From Ricinus communis (lineage: Eukaryota; Streptophyta; Magnoliopsida; Malpighiales; Euphorbiaceae), in contig NC_063260.1 in the NCBI RefSeq assembly GCF_019578655.1, positions 20,415,888 to 20,479,887 of the forward strand: DNA of 64,000 bases, read 5' to 3'. Position 1 is the first letter of the stretch. Each line of letters begins with the position of its first letter. The notes beneath the pieces were generated by a model. It searched no databases, was not told the origin of the DNA, and saw nothing but the letters and a program-made list of their open reading frames with translations. Made by a program: the position numbers and the translations under genes. Shown here one piece after another: positions 37,741 through 51,390 of the stretch.

Positions 37741-39425
37741 GCATATTGTAAGATAATGCTTTTTATATTCTCATGTTTTTTGTTAAAGCTCTCAATATTA
37801 TTCACGTTTTGTTTATTTCTATCTGTCAAACTTTGAGTATCATAGTTTTTTAAGGATTCCTGTATCTAGAATTTACATTCTCATGAGGCCACTAGAACTT
37901 CCATTTCCCAAGAAGCATTTTCCAGCTTTTTTTTCTTTGCCATTGTTGCATGCCTTTCCCTGTGTGTTATGCCATGGCTGCAATTTAGCATGTTATATTT
38001 CTGGAAAAGCAAGTGGCATCTTTCTTTGTCTCCAACTTCGTATAATCTCCAGTGTCTTGAATTGTCTGTTATTTCATCTGTGTTATACTGGAGCTTATAC
38101 ATGACGTTGAATGTCACTGTTTGCAGATGTTGTGATGACTCATCTCCTGCATTTTTATGTAAGATGTTCCCCTTTAAAGATTTGATACAAAGTAGAAACA
38201 GCAAAGATCAAAGTCAGCCACGGAGATTCAAATATTGCAATTGGTGTTATATTGTGTGCATCATAGACACTTCTGATTCACTTGGTTGCAGAAGCAACAT
38301 GGTATGCTGATAGTGTATTTTATCTTGTGGGAAGTAGCTTGATTGAAATCAGAGGTTTTCCCAGCATCTTCATCTGTTTTTTATGAGGGCCAACATTCTG
38401 TTATTTAATCATTTCAACAGCTACTTGGCTTTAGTAGGATACATGATAAGAATGGATCATCTGCTGCCCCCTTCAACATTTTTTGTTCCATAGATGTAAT
38501 GGCCGATGGCCAGAGTTATTAGATACCAATCATTTAGAAGACAAGAAAACATCATGCTTGGATACATTTGGCAAATTCAGAGAACATGTTCTAGCAGTAA
38601 TGAAATGTTCAGATATTGGGAAATCTTTTTCTTTCTTCTGGTGTATGTTGTAGCATCACATTGATTCTGGAAGTGGAGAAGCTATCGAGTTATCTATGTT
38701 GTTGGTGCAATGAAATAAAATAAGTGTCCTGGATACAAGGGACGAATATCAGGCTGCCTACTTGTGCATAAACCTGTAATAAACAGTCTTCATGACTCTG
38801 TTATTTTGCGAGACGGACAGATTGAAATGGGTTTAAGATGTCAAGTGTTAGCCTAACTAATAGCAAACTGTGTGAGCTGAGTCCCCGTCTCTTATATCTC
38901 CTTCTTCTTCTTCTTCTTTCATATTTCCTTCTCTTTTCCAGGAAAGGGCAATGGCTCCAAATTTTCACTTTCTACTGTGTTCTCATGTATGGGAACCATG
39001 GTTGACTTACATTTATCATTGATAACAAGGATGCACATCTAATTTCAGGTACTTACTAGCGGAAACAAAGTTATCTGAACATTTTATTTTTCTTTTTTCA
39101 TTTTGAATGAGAAGTACAAAAATGTTCAACGCTAACATTCAATGTTTATACCTTCTTACAAAAAGAAAATAATTGCAATCGGCCACCGTTGTATTTCTTA
39201 AAAAAGTACGCCTCTACATGGTTGTGTTATATCCTGTCTATGGAATTCTTCTTTTAAACGCTTAGCTTCCTAATCTATCTTTCAAGTGTGTTTTGCTCCG
39301 AAGTTGTGTTCCCATCAGCAAGTTCATGTTTGCTGCAAGAAACAAGTCAGTGAGTACTCTGGTAAGAAACATCATCAACCAGACAAATGTACCATACCAG
39401 GATACAGTAGGAAGAAAGCGATTAC
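37741..39425. other. Convergent 3' flanks of the small nuclear-type gene and ERO1
   Basis: The two genes converge here. Frames at 37883-38310 on both strands overlap each other and look like chance. A CTT repeat lies at about 38900-38920. No RNA gene was recognised. Both 3' UTRs should lie in this stretch. Confidence 0.5.
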
Positions 39426-42400
39426 CTATGATTTAAATAACAATCCCCATACTCTTTGCCATAGATTACTTGGAGAAAATGGTGAAGAGATCTGTCCAAT
39501 GCTCAATTCAACGGCAGGTCCCATCTCAGGCACAAGTTTGACAGATTCAGATAGTCGATTGAGTAGATTCATCAAGGCAATCACTTCATTCCGTTGTAAC
39601 TGCAGCTGAGGGCCAAGACAATTTGTTTCAGTGCCAAAATAAAAGTATGTGACAAGTTGAGCAATAACTAGTAGCTGAAAAGGTTCATGCGTTAGCCATT
39701 GAGAAGATAACTAGAATAATAAAGAACATAACCAAATATAAAAGCAATACTGACTCTGAAGAAAAAGATTATTCCTACACCGCCCCAACTTGAGGCCTTA
39801 TTCAAAGAGTTAAAGCAGGATCAGCCATTTTAGCATGCAGAAAATCAGATTTAGTGTTGTCAGGTGCATCTAATATTATCCCAGGGCTCCTCTGACATGG
39901 GCAGGGAGGGTTGAGATTGAAGCAATGTAGGTCTGCTTTTGCTTTAAATGTCACATATCCATGAGCAGAATTCAAAGTTATCCATCAAAATTTTAAGGCT
40001 TATAAACATAAAAAACTCGCATCGCAAAATAGAAAGGCGCACTAGTAGGAAACAAGAGACATTACAGATGATAATTCTAAGCAAAAACCGTAGATGCATT
40101 GAATGATCATATTCCCGTGCTAACAAACTACATAAACTAGATACTTACAGTCTGACCCAAGTGCTCCCGGCCATTATCAGAGAAGAGGATTTTCAATGCG
40201 GTACCAAGACCAAGAACCTGAAGCTTTCCCCACAGTCGACACTTCTCGCAACCTACACAGTCCATCAAAGCACTGCAATGCCAACAAATCGTTATATAGT
40301 TGCATACATAAAAATGCAGAAACCACAGGGATGAGATTATGCTTTTAGTAATTGTTGCATTTTGATAGCTAATTACAAATAAGAAGGCAAATGTCAGGAT
40401 CTGGCGTCTACATTTGATGCCAGACACAATTGAAGATTTTGGTAGTCTATAGTTTCAAAAGGAACAGCCAAAATAAGTTTGAGATACACCTAATGTTCCG
40501 AAATCGTTCTTGAATCTTCTGCTTCAGTTCAGGTCCACGTTGGCCTTTCCACAACTTAGCCTCGTCAAATGGGAGGGGACATGCTGCTTGAAGTTTTGAA
40601 TTGTAAAGCAGCTGTCTCATCAACGAATGTGTCCGGAGGTCTTCAGTAGGGTTACCAGTGTCGTATTCAGCTTGTTCCAAGTACTCAGCAGCCTGAATGC
40701 ATTACAAGATAACTATTAGATACAATACCTTTGAAGAAACAATAAAATCTTACTGACTTGATTCATAATAGATATACATGAAGATGCAAGAATTCTATAG
40801 TTTGGTTCTGTGACTTATAACGATATGGACAAAATAAAATGGCACCATTGCAAGATGTAAAGATAACATATTAAAACAGCATTCTATGATTTGATTACCC
40901 AGTATATCTGACTAGATGTCCTACTAATACTCACCTTTGTCACAGCTCGGAGAACAAAGAGGAATGAAAAGTACAAGTTTCGAACGCGATCAGGGTATCT
41001 CAAAACCCGATCATACATCAATGTAAGATTTTGTCCCCACTGCAAAAAGAGGAGAAATTGAAAAGGAAATTATAATTAGATTCTCCAATAAATCACAAAG
41101 TACATACAAAATCCTCCTTCTAAAATGCAATGTATGGCCTGCTTAAAATGCTCAGACAGTGAGCTCATTTGCAAAGAGGCTATTTCCACACCTTCGAACC
41201 CATGATCAACAGGTTACCAAGGAACAACTTAAACAGTTGTGCCAATGCTCACCCTCAATCAATGGCCTGCTTAATGGACAAAAACTGTTCAACTTTCTAC
41301 CACCCACCAAAAATTGAAAAGGCTCTTACTAACTGCCCAAATTGGAACAGGAAATGACACTTAAAATCCTACAGTGACTTCAATTTGTGCAGACAGCTCA
41401 TTTCAAGGGAGCTTAGCCATTGGCCCAACAGGATTTTATAGTTATAAAAGTGGGGCATGGACAAGTACAACATGTGAGGAGGCAGCATTGCCATGGCCCA
41501 AATTCATAATAACACAAGTTGAGAGCATAAAGCTAAAATTCATACCAAGTTTTTGGATTCGTCAAGTAGATAATCTGCAGCTATATGGATTGAAATAGAG
41601 GAGTGAAGACCAGATATCAACTTGTACAATATCCTTTCCTCTTGGCACAACTCTTCAGATGGGTCTGCATACAATGAAGTTCATATTAGATTGTTGTAAT
41701 AAGAAATTATATCAGGATCACCTAACCATGATGGCATGAAAAGTTGAAATCATAGAAGTCCTCGACAGTAACAACAAGATTATCAATTCTAAAGATTTTC
41801 TAAGGCAAGATAATAGACAACATATTTTGCAGGACATCAGAATGTGAGTGCATGTATATTCTTATGTGCATTACTTCAGTAAGTATCGTGTAGACATGAT
41901 GATTCTAGCATCTTCTGCTTGATCTGATGCAAGTGTAAGAAAGTCTGAAAGAAAAAAGCATGATTTATTGGAGTTAAATGCAAACATAAATATATGGAAA
42001 ACAACAAAAATTTACATCTGGGGCAGTTCTCTGAGTAAACAGCATCCCATATTCTTCTAGCTGATGGACCAGTGTACCCAGTATATCGTTCAGGGTTCAG
42101 TTGAAGATTCACATATGTCATTTCAGCTGCAAATAAAATGATTTATTATTTTCTCAATCAACTTTCAGATTTGGATTAGATAATCCAAAAAGAAAAAGGC
42201 ATTCTACTTCTAAAAAAAAAAAAAGAAAAAAAGAAAGAGGAGATAAACTAGAATAATTGCTAACCAAAAGAACTGTAAAGTTATAGCCAAACACAATTCA
42301 CATGGCTCCCAAGTGGGACAATAACGTTTTTATTTGCACCTTCATTGTGAAATATAATTATTATGTACAGTATATAAGACTGGAAAAGCATTAATTCACA

Positions 42401-43797
42401 AACATGATTGGATAAATATCAATGCTATGGTAATGTTAAGGTAATGATATGTGTTCAATCATGCAGGAATAGAAATGACATACCATTGTCAGTCTCATCA
42501 TCATTTGTCCAAGGATTGTCTATTTCTGTCCATCCCCTAAATGCTTTACTATCCAGGGTACGATCAACAGCAGCCTGAGGTTTTCCTTCTTGACATAAAA
42601 GATTATCTGATGGAAGGCCACCACGGAATGGTGTCCTGAATGATTCTGGGAACTCACCTTCTGGGCATTCACAAACACTGCAATCCCTCAACCGGCACAT
42701 GCCATCATCAGGCCAGAAAGGGCAGTCACACCATAATTTAACCTGCCATAGAATCAGCCACCAAACTTTACATTAGATCAGGTGCTGCTTAATCAAGATA
42801 AACGAGCACTTTATAATACCAGTGTCAAGTCTAGAGTAAGAAATATCAATGTCTCATAAAATTCACTTAGCATTTCATAATCAATACTCAATGGATATAT
42901 AAGAGATGCTGAAAAACTCCGTAGATTCCATGCTGAAACAAATAAAATGAAACACCATTGCAACTTACAACAAATAGCAAGTGTAATGAAGGGCACCAGA
43001 GTCCTGACTGTACGACGTGTAAATCCTTTTTTTTTTTTTCTCTATTTCTACCACATATATAAAATTCCCAGACACAAAATGACTCAGCACCTTTTTCTCT
43101 TATCCATAAAGCCTCCATAATAGGAGATCAATCGGTTTCAAAATCAACATCATTTGCAATAGGCATTCACCAACCAGTAATTCTACAAAGGGGTAGTAAA
43201 CAAACCTTAAAATATCGGAAAAATGGGGTTTTCACAAGGTCTTGGAGAGATGGATGCAACACTTCTTCATTAAGACGGTCTACTGTCTCATAATCACAAC
43301 AACAATCTTCCACCATCCCACTATACTTCTGCACAGACAAAAAGTAAAACAAAATAAATTGTGGCCATTATACTCTGAGCTAGAACAACACAAGACCATG
43401 GTCATATTCAATTTCCCATCATTTCACAACCCAACGAAACTGCAAACAGTAATGATCTCAGCGTTCAACTGATGCGAAAACATCCCTTCCTATTATAACC
43501 AAAACGATAATACAAATTTAAGTCCCTAATCAATCCATTGCAACCAAAAACAAGACCTCAATTTCCTTCATTTCCTCGAAAGCCAAAGAAAGAATTAAAA
43601 AGAAAAAAAAAAAAGGAGAGACGCACCTGAGGGCAGCTACAAGACTCATTGGGTTGTCCAAAAAGATTAATATTTGGGGTAGTGATAGAAGCTGTAGTAA
43701 AAGCAAAAATCAAAGCAATTATAGCACCAATTACCACCCATCTCCATTGCTTTCCCTCGCTGTTTCTTTTCTTTTTCTCAGGCTCCGATCCCACCAT
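39426..43797 (-). CDS. ERO1: Endoplasmic reticulum oxidoreductin 1 (ERO1), FAD-dependent thiol oxidase
   Basis: Nine exons give 464 aa: 43797-43627, 43328-43206, 42742-42484, 42126-42016, 41664-41546, 41039-40935, 40692-40490, 40272-40149 and 39605-39426. All are GT-AG with exact phase. ERO1 reoxidises protein disulfide isomerase and passes electrons through FAD to O2 in the ER lumen. The N-terminus has a cytosolic basic segment and a signal anchor (about 21-38). The Cys-rich region [19 protein letters not shown] follows, then a CX4C pair (C114-RLRD-C119) in the position of the shuttle disulfide. The active site is CVGCEKC (369-375), the CXXCXXC motif next to [14 protein letters not shown] carries the FAD-contacting His residues. 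Length matches Arabidopsis ERO1/ERO2. An in-frame ATG at 43863 would add 22 residues; the ATG at 43797 was preferred because the anchor then sits at its usual distance from the start. Confidence 0.96.
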
Positions 43798-44120
43798 TTT
43801 CAAAGTTTGTTTCAATGCCAACAAACAAACAGCAAAAGTAACAATCTGAAGTCTAAAACCCAAAAATGATTTTTTTGCAGAGGACAGATTTAGAACTCGG
43901 TATTTAAAATGTCGAGTTTGAAAGGATTGATAAAATAAAAGTCAAAAGAAAATAAAAACGGGCGTTGTTGACGGTTTTAATGATTTGGTTGTCACCAAAA
44001 TCAATTTTCTTAAACGATGGGCAAAAGTAGAATTTTCCGGGAAAATCAGCGGGAGAAGAAGTCGGCTTGTTAGAACTGGGCTTTCACCGCTTTATCTTTG
44101 GATCTTTAGGCCCACTGCAT
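43798..44120 (-). promoter_or_regulatory. ERO1 promoter region with TGGGCY elements
   Basis: TGGGCT (about 44077) and GGCCCA (about 44109) are site II-type elements, common upstream of plant housekeeping genes. I looked for an ER-stress element (CCAAT-N9-CCACG or ATTGG-N-CCACG) and saw none within 300 bp, although ERO1 is often stress-induced. Confidence 0.3.
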
Positions 44121-44969
44121 TTAAAGCTTAATTAATGGTTGTTAATGTGTATTTCATCCTTTATTTATTATTTTTTCTTTTGACCTTCATTTTGTGTGTA
44201 TAAGAATCATGCGGGTGTAAAGAACTGTTTTAAGAGTGATTAGCATTTTATATTTAAAGTTTGAATTTGAATCTTTTTAGTTACATTCTCTTAATTTGAC
44301 TTTAAATTTTTAATTAAGTGACAATTTCACAGATATTTCTTTTGTTCATAAGGTTATTGAGTGCTACATTAATATTTTGTTTTGTGTTTAAGATATTCAA
44401 CTTCATTCCTGTATTTATTTTTAAAAGCATTTTATTTGCTTCAATTGCAATTTTATATTTATCTATAATCCCTTTTATACATATGACAATTTTACTAATA
44501 TTTCAAAGGACAGGATTTAGTTTATACAACGTAATTTCTAACAAAAAGCATAATTGATATAAATATATAATTAAATTCTTAACTGATATATTATTTTCAT
44601 TTAAACGAATATTATGATTTTAATTATTAAAAAACACAATACTTTTAATTGAATTGTTATTCACAATTTCACAATATGATATATTAGTATATATTAATAT
44701 TAATTTATATGAACTAAATGAATTATTTTTTAAATCAAACAACTATTCTTAATCCTAAAAGGAATAGCACATTGATTTCTGATAGTGCTCAAATAAATAT
44801 GTATCTGTCCAAATTTTGATTGCGTTAATCTATTTTAGTGAGATATAACAATTTTATTGATGTGCCATAAGATTAGATTTCGTTCATACAAAATTAAAAC
44901 TAATAAATTATTAATTCATAATTGATATAATTAATACTATAAATTTTTAATTAGACAGTGGTTTATAAA
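44121..44969. other. AT-rich intergenic, nothing recognised
   Basis: Strongly AT-rich with no coding frame of interest. It leads into the degenerate tandem array that starts near 44970. Confidence 0.6.
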
Positions 44970-45424
44970 TTTAAGAGGACATCATATTTTCTAACCAATA
45001 TTAAGAAATATGATTATCTTTTAATTAGACTATGACTCTACTCCTAAAAAGGTATATACCAAATGTATCTTTTAATTAAATTAATTAATAAATCATCTAA
45101 CATTTGCAATATCCTAAAAAGATACCATATCCGTTATATTTCCTAATTAGTATTAACTAATAAATTATATAATTAGATAATGATTTGTAATTTTATAAAG
45201 ATACCATATTAATCGCAATTTTGTAATATTAATTTATTAACTAATAAATTATTTTTTAATTTCAACTCTAAAAAAGATATTGCATATTTTTAGTATTAAA
45301 TTATAAATATAAATTAATAAATTATCTTTCTAATTAAATAGTAATTTATAATTCTAAAAAGATAATATATTGGTTATATTTTTAATACTAACTTACATGA
45401 ATATATTAATTTATTGATTAATTA
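44970..45424. repeat. Degenerate tandem array, about 77-bp period, six units
   Basis: A motif of the form CTAAAAAGATA-CATATT recurs with its GATA/GGTA/GGAC core at about 44976, 45051, 45121, 45200, 45276 and 45361 (spacings 70-85 bp). Each is preceded by an AATTAGA-like segment and followed by a TTAATTAATAAATTAT-like segment. Units are heavily diverged. The array ends about 50 bp before the outer Copia element. Confidence 0.6.
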
Positions 45425-45474
45425 ATTACCTACCCAAATAATATTATATATATATAAATATTTATTTATTTATT

Positions 45475-45708
45475 TATCAGAAGAAGGATGCAGAGTAAAG
45501 TCAGTTGACTAGCTACTGTTCACGTGATATTAGTTAGCTTGAGTTAGTTAGATTTGTAGTCAAAGACGGTTATTTAATTAGCTAACTAAGTTGTTTTAGT
45601 TTTGCTGAGCTGTCATTTCTGTCAAGCTCACTCTCTTGTATAACAAACTTTGCTTAATTAACACACATACTTTTCAATTGAATCTTTTCTTGGATACCTT
45701 TTCTGTTA
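45475..45708 (+). repeat. 5' LTR of the outer Copia element
   Basis: It starts TATCAGAAGAAGG, matching TATTAGAAGAAGG at the 3' LTR; both have lost the expected TG start. It ends TTCTGTTA just before the primer-binding site. A TTGTATAACA segment near 45640 may include the element's TATA region. Confidence 0.85.
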
Positions 45709-45720
45709 AGGTGTCAAAGC
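45709..45720 (+). other. Degenerate primer-binding site (initiator tRNA-Met type)
   Basis: AGGTGTCAAAGC matches 9 of 12 positions of TGGTATCAGAGC, the usual Copia primer-binding site, directly after the 5' LTR. Confidence 0.7.
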
Positions 45721-45807
45721 ACTAGGTAAGATTTAGAGCGGTTATTCTTTACATTTCTCATTCATTTTCTTTGCTTGCAAAGATCAAGATTAATTGAAGT
45801 TCTTCTC

Positions 45808-46674
45808 ATGGCGCATTTTGTAGTTAGTCCTTCTTTTCCAGTTGTAACTCAGATTAATCCTTTTGATGATGCTTCTTCGCCTTACTTTCTGCATCACACA
45901 GAGAATCACAGTTCTGTGATTCTCACACCTGAGCTTACTGCAATAAACTACACTTCTTGGAGGCGTTCATTCCTTCTTGCTATTTCTATCAGAAACAAAC
46001 AAGATTTTCTGAATGGAAGTATCATAAAACCTCCAATTCAAAATCCTATATTTCAGTCATGGAAGCGTTGTAACAATTTATTGATTGCTTGGTTATTGTG
46101 CTCCATTTCTCCAATGATTGCTCCTACTGTGTTTTACATGGATGATGCAAAACAGATTTGGGAGTCCAGGATATGTTATCTTTAGCAACTGTATGTTCTA
46201 TAAGTCAAGGTACTCGATCTGTTAAGGCTTATTTTCCTGAGCTTAATGGAATATGGGAAGACCTTAGGAGCTTTCGACATTTGCCACATTGCTCTTGTGG
46301 TACATGTAAACAAGAGTGTTTCCAAGTGTTTGTTGATATGCAACACATTTAAGTTTCTCAATGGAGTCAATGAGTCTTATCAAGCTATTAGATCTCGGAT
46401 CATTATTATGAAACCTTTCCCTACAATTAATCAAGCTTATAACATGGTGATTAGAGAGGAAAAACAGAGGTCTTCATTAGCTTCGCCACAGAACTTTCAT
46501 GAATCTGCTGCAATGGCGGTTAAAAAGTCCATATCTGACTTGTACTGCACACAATGTGGGAAGTCAGGTCATCTTAAGGACAAGTGTTACAAAATCATCG
46601 GTTTTCCTCCAGACTTTAAGTTTACAAAGGGAAAGAACAAGTCAAGAAGTCATGTTGTTGTTGTTGGTTCTCAA
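45808..46674 (+). pseudogene. gag of the outer Copia element
   Basis: From the ATG at 45808 it reads a Copia gag N-terminal domain (SSPYFLHHTENHSS, then NYTSWRRSFLLAIS and NKQDFLNGSI). It breaks at about 46160-46250 and resumes in another frame to a CCHC zinc knuckle CTQCGKSGHLKDKC (about 46540-46590). The pattern C-X2-C-X4-H-X4-C is intact, although the frame is not continuous. In live elements Gag forms the particle that packages element RNA. Confidence 0.8.
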
Positions 46675-46899
46675 TAAGTTGCTGGTGGTGCAACAGATTC
46701 ACAATCTACTGCTAATTTATCTCCTTAACTCAGCCTCACTCAAGAGCAAGTGTAGAAACTCTTTAGTCTCATTCATAATTCTAGTTTAGCTTTAGGGAAG
46801 CCACTACTCCTCACATGTCTAATGCTACAAGTATTTGTTTTACAATTTTTTCTGCTTCTAATAGTCAATTGCTTGTTTAAAGATGGTACCAAATCTAGC

Positions 46900-48460
46900 T
46901 CCTAGATTCTTGATACAGGTGCTATAGACCATATATCTTGTTCCATGTCATATTTTCATTCTTCTCGTTGTGTTACTGGTTATTATGTTCATCTTCCAAA
47001 TGGCATGAAAGCTAAAGTGACTCATATAGGCAAAATTATCCTTACACCTTCTATCATATATACTCTATGATGTGTTGTGCATACCTTCTTTTTCATTCAA
47101 TTTTATTTCTGCTAGCAAACTGACATTCCATAAAGATATTTGTCTCATCTTCCTATCTCAATATTGCTTTATTCAGGTCCTATCATCATGGATGATGATT
47201 GGACTAGCTAAATTGCATCAAGGACTCTATCTTTTACAACTACAGAAAAATTTCACTTATAGATCTTCTGTCTTAAACACTAAAGTTCATTTTGTAAATT
47301 ATTGTTACTTCAAACATATGGCATCACATACTAGGATATATAAATGTCAATCAGTTTCCTAGTTTGCAGTATTTGGTTCCATGTAAATCAAATTCTTCTA
47401 GCTCACCTTGTACTTCCTGTTCTAAAGTAAGAGACTACCTTTTACTAAGTCAACTCATTATGTATCTTGTTTGTTTGAGTTAGTCCACATGGATGTATGG
47501 GGACCTTACAACCAGACCTTAATAAAAAACATTATTTTCTCACAATTGAATATGAGTATTCTAAAGCAACTTGGACCTTTCTTATGAAATATAAGTCCAA
47601 GACAGCACATTGGGTTTGATGTTTTTACAACCTTGTTCAAACACAGTTTCAAACTAAAATCAAGGCCATAAGGATAGCAAGGAGCTTAGTTCCTACTACT
47701 TACCTTCTTTTAAGAAAAAGGAATAATCCACCAAATGACATGTGCTTACACTCCATAGCAAAATGGCAAAGTTGAGAGGAAGCAACAATAACGTATACTC
47801 ATTATAGCAAGAGCAATTCTTTTTCATGCTAATTTGCCCTTGAGATTCTAGGGAGATGCTGTTCTTACAACCACCTTTCTCCTAAACAAAATCCCTCTTT
47901 ACTTTCTGATAAATCACCCTTTGAACTCTTATATCATAAAATACCATCTTATGATTACTTGAGGTCTTTTGATTGTTTATGCTTTGCAGCCAATTTCATT
48001 TCTCACAGGACCAAATTTGACGCCATATCTAAAAAGTGTATCTTTCTTGGTTATCTAACAGGAATCAAGGGATATAAACTTTATGATATGGATTCTCATT
48101 CTTGTTTCATCTCAAGGGATGTTGTTTCCCATGAAAGTGTGTTTTAAGTCATTAATTCTAATACAGTTGTTCCTTCACCATAGTCTAGTCTTATTTTTCC
48201 TATTTGTCCTCTTCATGATCCTATATATCATTAAACTCCTTTTCCTTCTTCACATTCTCCTGTTTCTCTTTCTCATGATAATTCAAATGAATCAAATAAT
48301 CCTACACAACCGTCAGATCTTGTGAATGCACCAGTCTCTCATGCTTCTGTTATTCCTTCTATTCCTAAAAGAAGTAATAGGCATTTGAGAGTCCCATCAT
48401 ATCTTAATGACTTTCATCATTCCATATCTCATACACCTTAATTAAATATTATTTCTTACG
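46900..48460 (+). pseudogene. protease and integrase remnants of the outer Copia element
   Basis: A protease core DTGA lies near 46910-46925. Integrase pieces follow: LVHMDVWGP (about 47475-47505), a TP.QNGKVER segment (about 47740-47785) and a HRTKFDAISKKCIFLGY segment (about 48000-48055), a C-terminal integrase motif of Copia elements. Frames shift repeatedly and several stops interrupt. The linker to reverse transcriptase (PKRSNRHLRVPSYL) is readable at about 48365-48410 and is then cut by the first solo LTR at 48505. Confidence 0.8.
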
Positions 48461-48504
48461 TTGTCACTCCTCATTCTCTTTCTCATGTATTATCTTACTC
48501 TAAA

Positions 48505-51385
48505 TGTCACGACCCCATTCGTGGGCCCGTGACCAGCACTAGGAAAATGGGTAGGCATAAGGCCACCGAATTCCGTAGTAAGCCTGACACTCACTAACTC
48601 AAACTAACCTTAACTCAAATTTTACTATTATTACAGTAACATTAAATTTTACACAATTAAATCGGTCTGCCAGAAGAATTAGGCGAGACCCGAAACTACA
48701 GAAAATTACCACTGATATCCCTACTATTACTACTGCGAAGGATCTAAGACTTTTACAATTTGACATACCAAATCAAACACCACCCGATGATGGAGTCGGG
48801 TTACTAAATAAGAGTCGCGGGAAGACTAACAGTCACGAATCTAAAAAACAGTAAATCGAGACTGTCAGTCTCGAGAGTGAGCTAAAATCATATATCTAAA
48901 ACAGTTTTCAAACATCTCAATATCATAATATTTAATTTTAAAAATAATTAATAAATCATGCTAACCATACGTGTCATGCCATGCTTACACAAAAATAATT
49001 CCACATGCAACGGGACGGAGTACTTCAGTAGAACCCTAATATCAACTCTAACATCTCGATTTATTTCAACACTTATGTCTCAACTAACCTCAACTCTAAC
49101 ATCTCAAACCTCTCATTCCAACAGGACTGGCGCCTAGAGAGCAAAGCTCGACTAGGGACCTTACCTCCAGTCCGGTCACTTAACTCTCAGCCTTAGCCTT
49201 TCGGCTCTCTTATCCAATAAGACTGGCGCCCAGAGAGCATAGCTCCACCAGGGACCTTACCTCCAGTCTGGTCACTTAAATTTCCAAATAAGTCGGTGCC
49301 TAGAGAGCAATGCTCGACCATGGACCTTTACTCCGGCAACCACACTCTACTAAGCCCAGAGAGCGATGCTCGACCAGGGCAGATCCTAATCTTTCTTTCT
49401 TAAAACTTTACCTATTTGTCCTTTCTTTATCTCATCTCTCTCAAATTTATACTGGAACATTCATCTAACTCCTATGTTCTACTGTCGTCCCATCCCGAGT
49501 CATCATGCATTATTAAAATTGGTAATAAAGGAAAAACATATTTAAATGGTAATTAAAAGCATCATGCAAATAATAATAATAATTAAATGAAAGATTGAAA
49601 TTGCAAATGAATAATCACAGTAACAAATCAAATTTTATGCATGACACATGCATAAGCGATATATGACTTTAACTCATAGATTTGGCGACCTCCTAACTTT
49701 GCTCCGGTGCCTCGGTTGGAGCGAGCCGAACAAACGGACTATCTAGTCATGGAAAACAATTTATCAAAACGCTGAAACAATCGATCATTAATTCTAGGTC
49801 TAGACTCATAGGACTGACTGTCTAAGAATCTCGACTCGGGAGAATTCTACCGAAAATCCGGCAGAACCTCCCCCACAACACGGACATTACCCCTCATAAA
49901 AACGGGTCCAGGACCTGCCAGAAAAACACTTCAAATATTCGACAATTAAAACAACGGGAATCGGCTCCCCAAACTTCACTATTTCCCGACTCCGCCACAC
50001 ACAGCACAAAATACGAGGCATGCAAACTGACAAATAATTATTTTTGACTCACAAATATTAAATACTCAACACAAAACAATAACCACAATTCTAAATCAAA
50101 GGATTTCCAAGATCAACGGGCCAGAGAAAATTACCGAGACGCTCGGTCGCTCGGTCGACTCGCCTCCAGCCGCCGGAGTCCGATCGACGATCCGAACACA
50201 ACATCGGACTCACAACGACGCGCTGATGACAATTCCTGCTTCTGATTTTTTGATCTAACACCCGATCATCCGGAGAGATTTGCGGATGATTTCGGTCGTC
50301 GATTTGCAAACGAAGCCCGATCGCCACAAAATCGGTGCCATTACGAAGCTTGAGCTGAGGAGAGTCGGGATACGTCCTCCGATCGTCCATAGCTCGCCAG
50401 AGCTCGCCGAAAAAACCCAAAAATGTCGGCTGCCCCTCAAACTTCACTTTGTTGGATCTTGCAACTTCGGCCACCCCAGGCGTCGCCACTACTGCCAGAA
50501 GAGAGCCCTTGCCGAGAGGAGCCGATCGCCACCGGAAACAGCCGACAAAGCCACCAGGATCAGCCGAAAAATCGCCTAGAAGCCGCTGCCTCCTTGCGCC
50601 AGCCGGCCGGAGCCGCGCCAAGCGCCTTGATCGGCCGCCGCTCTCTTTCTCTCTCCCCAACGCCTCTCTTCTTCCTTTCTTCAATATCGATATTGAGCCC
50701 CCGAACTTTTCCTTATTACAATTAGGTCCCTCAACTTTCTTAATTACTTACAATTTCATCCTGCAGAATTTCCAATTAACCCTTAAACTTTTCTTTAGCC
50801 TTTCAATTAAACCCTTAACTAATTAATTTGGGCCAAATTAGAATTATTGAAAATAAACAATTACATAAATACCCCTGACCGACATATTTATTTACAGAAA
50901 TACCAAATTCACAAATTTCCATTAAAACCCCATAAAAATAAAATTATACTTTTAATCCTTATTCCAAAATAAATTTCCAATTTAGTCCTACACATAATTA
51001 AATTAAATAACCAATTTGCTAATTATTTTTCAACTTAAAATTTAATACCACTAGTTAATTAAAATACCAATTTCCCTATAATTCTTTTATAAAAACATCC
51101 TTTACAATTTCTTCCAAAATTTTCCAATATATATAATTTTATTTATACATATACATATATATTGGGGAAAAATTAGAATAACCAAAAATATAATCTACCC
51201 TTCAAATAATTTACTTAATTAATTCTTAAAATTTTAAACTAATTGGGTATAGAAAAATAATTCATTTAATTGACTAATATTAAAATTTTCATTAAATCAT
51301 TTCAAATTAAACCAAATAAAAATGAAGCTAAAATTAACTTAAATAAAAACTTATTATTAAATATATAAAAATTCTGGGTATTACA
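48505..51385. mobile_element. Solo LTR A (2881 bp), inserted in the outer Copia element
   Basis: It begins TGTCACGACCCC and ends GGGTATTACA, with TG...CA termini. A perfect 5-bp target duplication CTAAA flanks it (48500-48504 and 51386-51390). No internal region, primer-binding site or second LTR is present, so it is a solo LTR left by recombination between LTRs. The 5' third contains four imperfect GGCGCC..AGAGAGCA repeats. The middle (50110-50690) is GC-rich with long but meaningless frames. The 3' third has phrases such as AGGTCCCTCAACTTT, common in plant LTRs. Family: probably Ty3/Gypsy from the length and termini, not proven. Confidence 0.88.
49123..49385. repeat. Four imperfect tandem repeats inside solo LTR A
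   Basis: Four copies of a unit centred on GGCGCCCAGAGAGCA, GCTCGACCAGGGACC and CTTACCTCCAG, with spacing of about 70-95 bp. The last copy is shortened. Solo LTR B has only three copies. Confidence 0.75.
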
Positions 51386-51390
51386 CTAAA

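Noticed and set aside
37883..38310. Overlapping 73-113-aa frames on both strands after the small Lys-rich gene
   Set aside because: Mutually overlapping, of odd composition and lying in the convergent 3' flank; probably chance frames in UTR sequence.
43798..43863. Upstream in-frame ATG of ERO1 (adds 22 residues)
   Set aside because: It would place a second hydrophobic stretch before the signal anchor, which is unusual for ERO1. The ATG at 43797 gives the family's usual N-terminus.
50091..50826. Long overlapping frames on both strands in solo LTR A (up to 197 aa)
   Set aside because: They fall in the GC-rich middle of an LTR and are Arg/Pro/Ser-rich in every frame. They are broken in the sister copy and resemble no protein domain.
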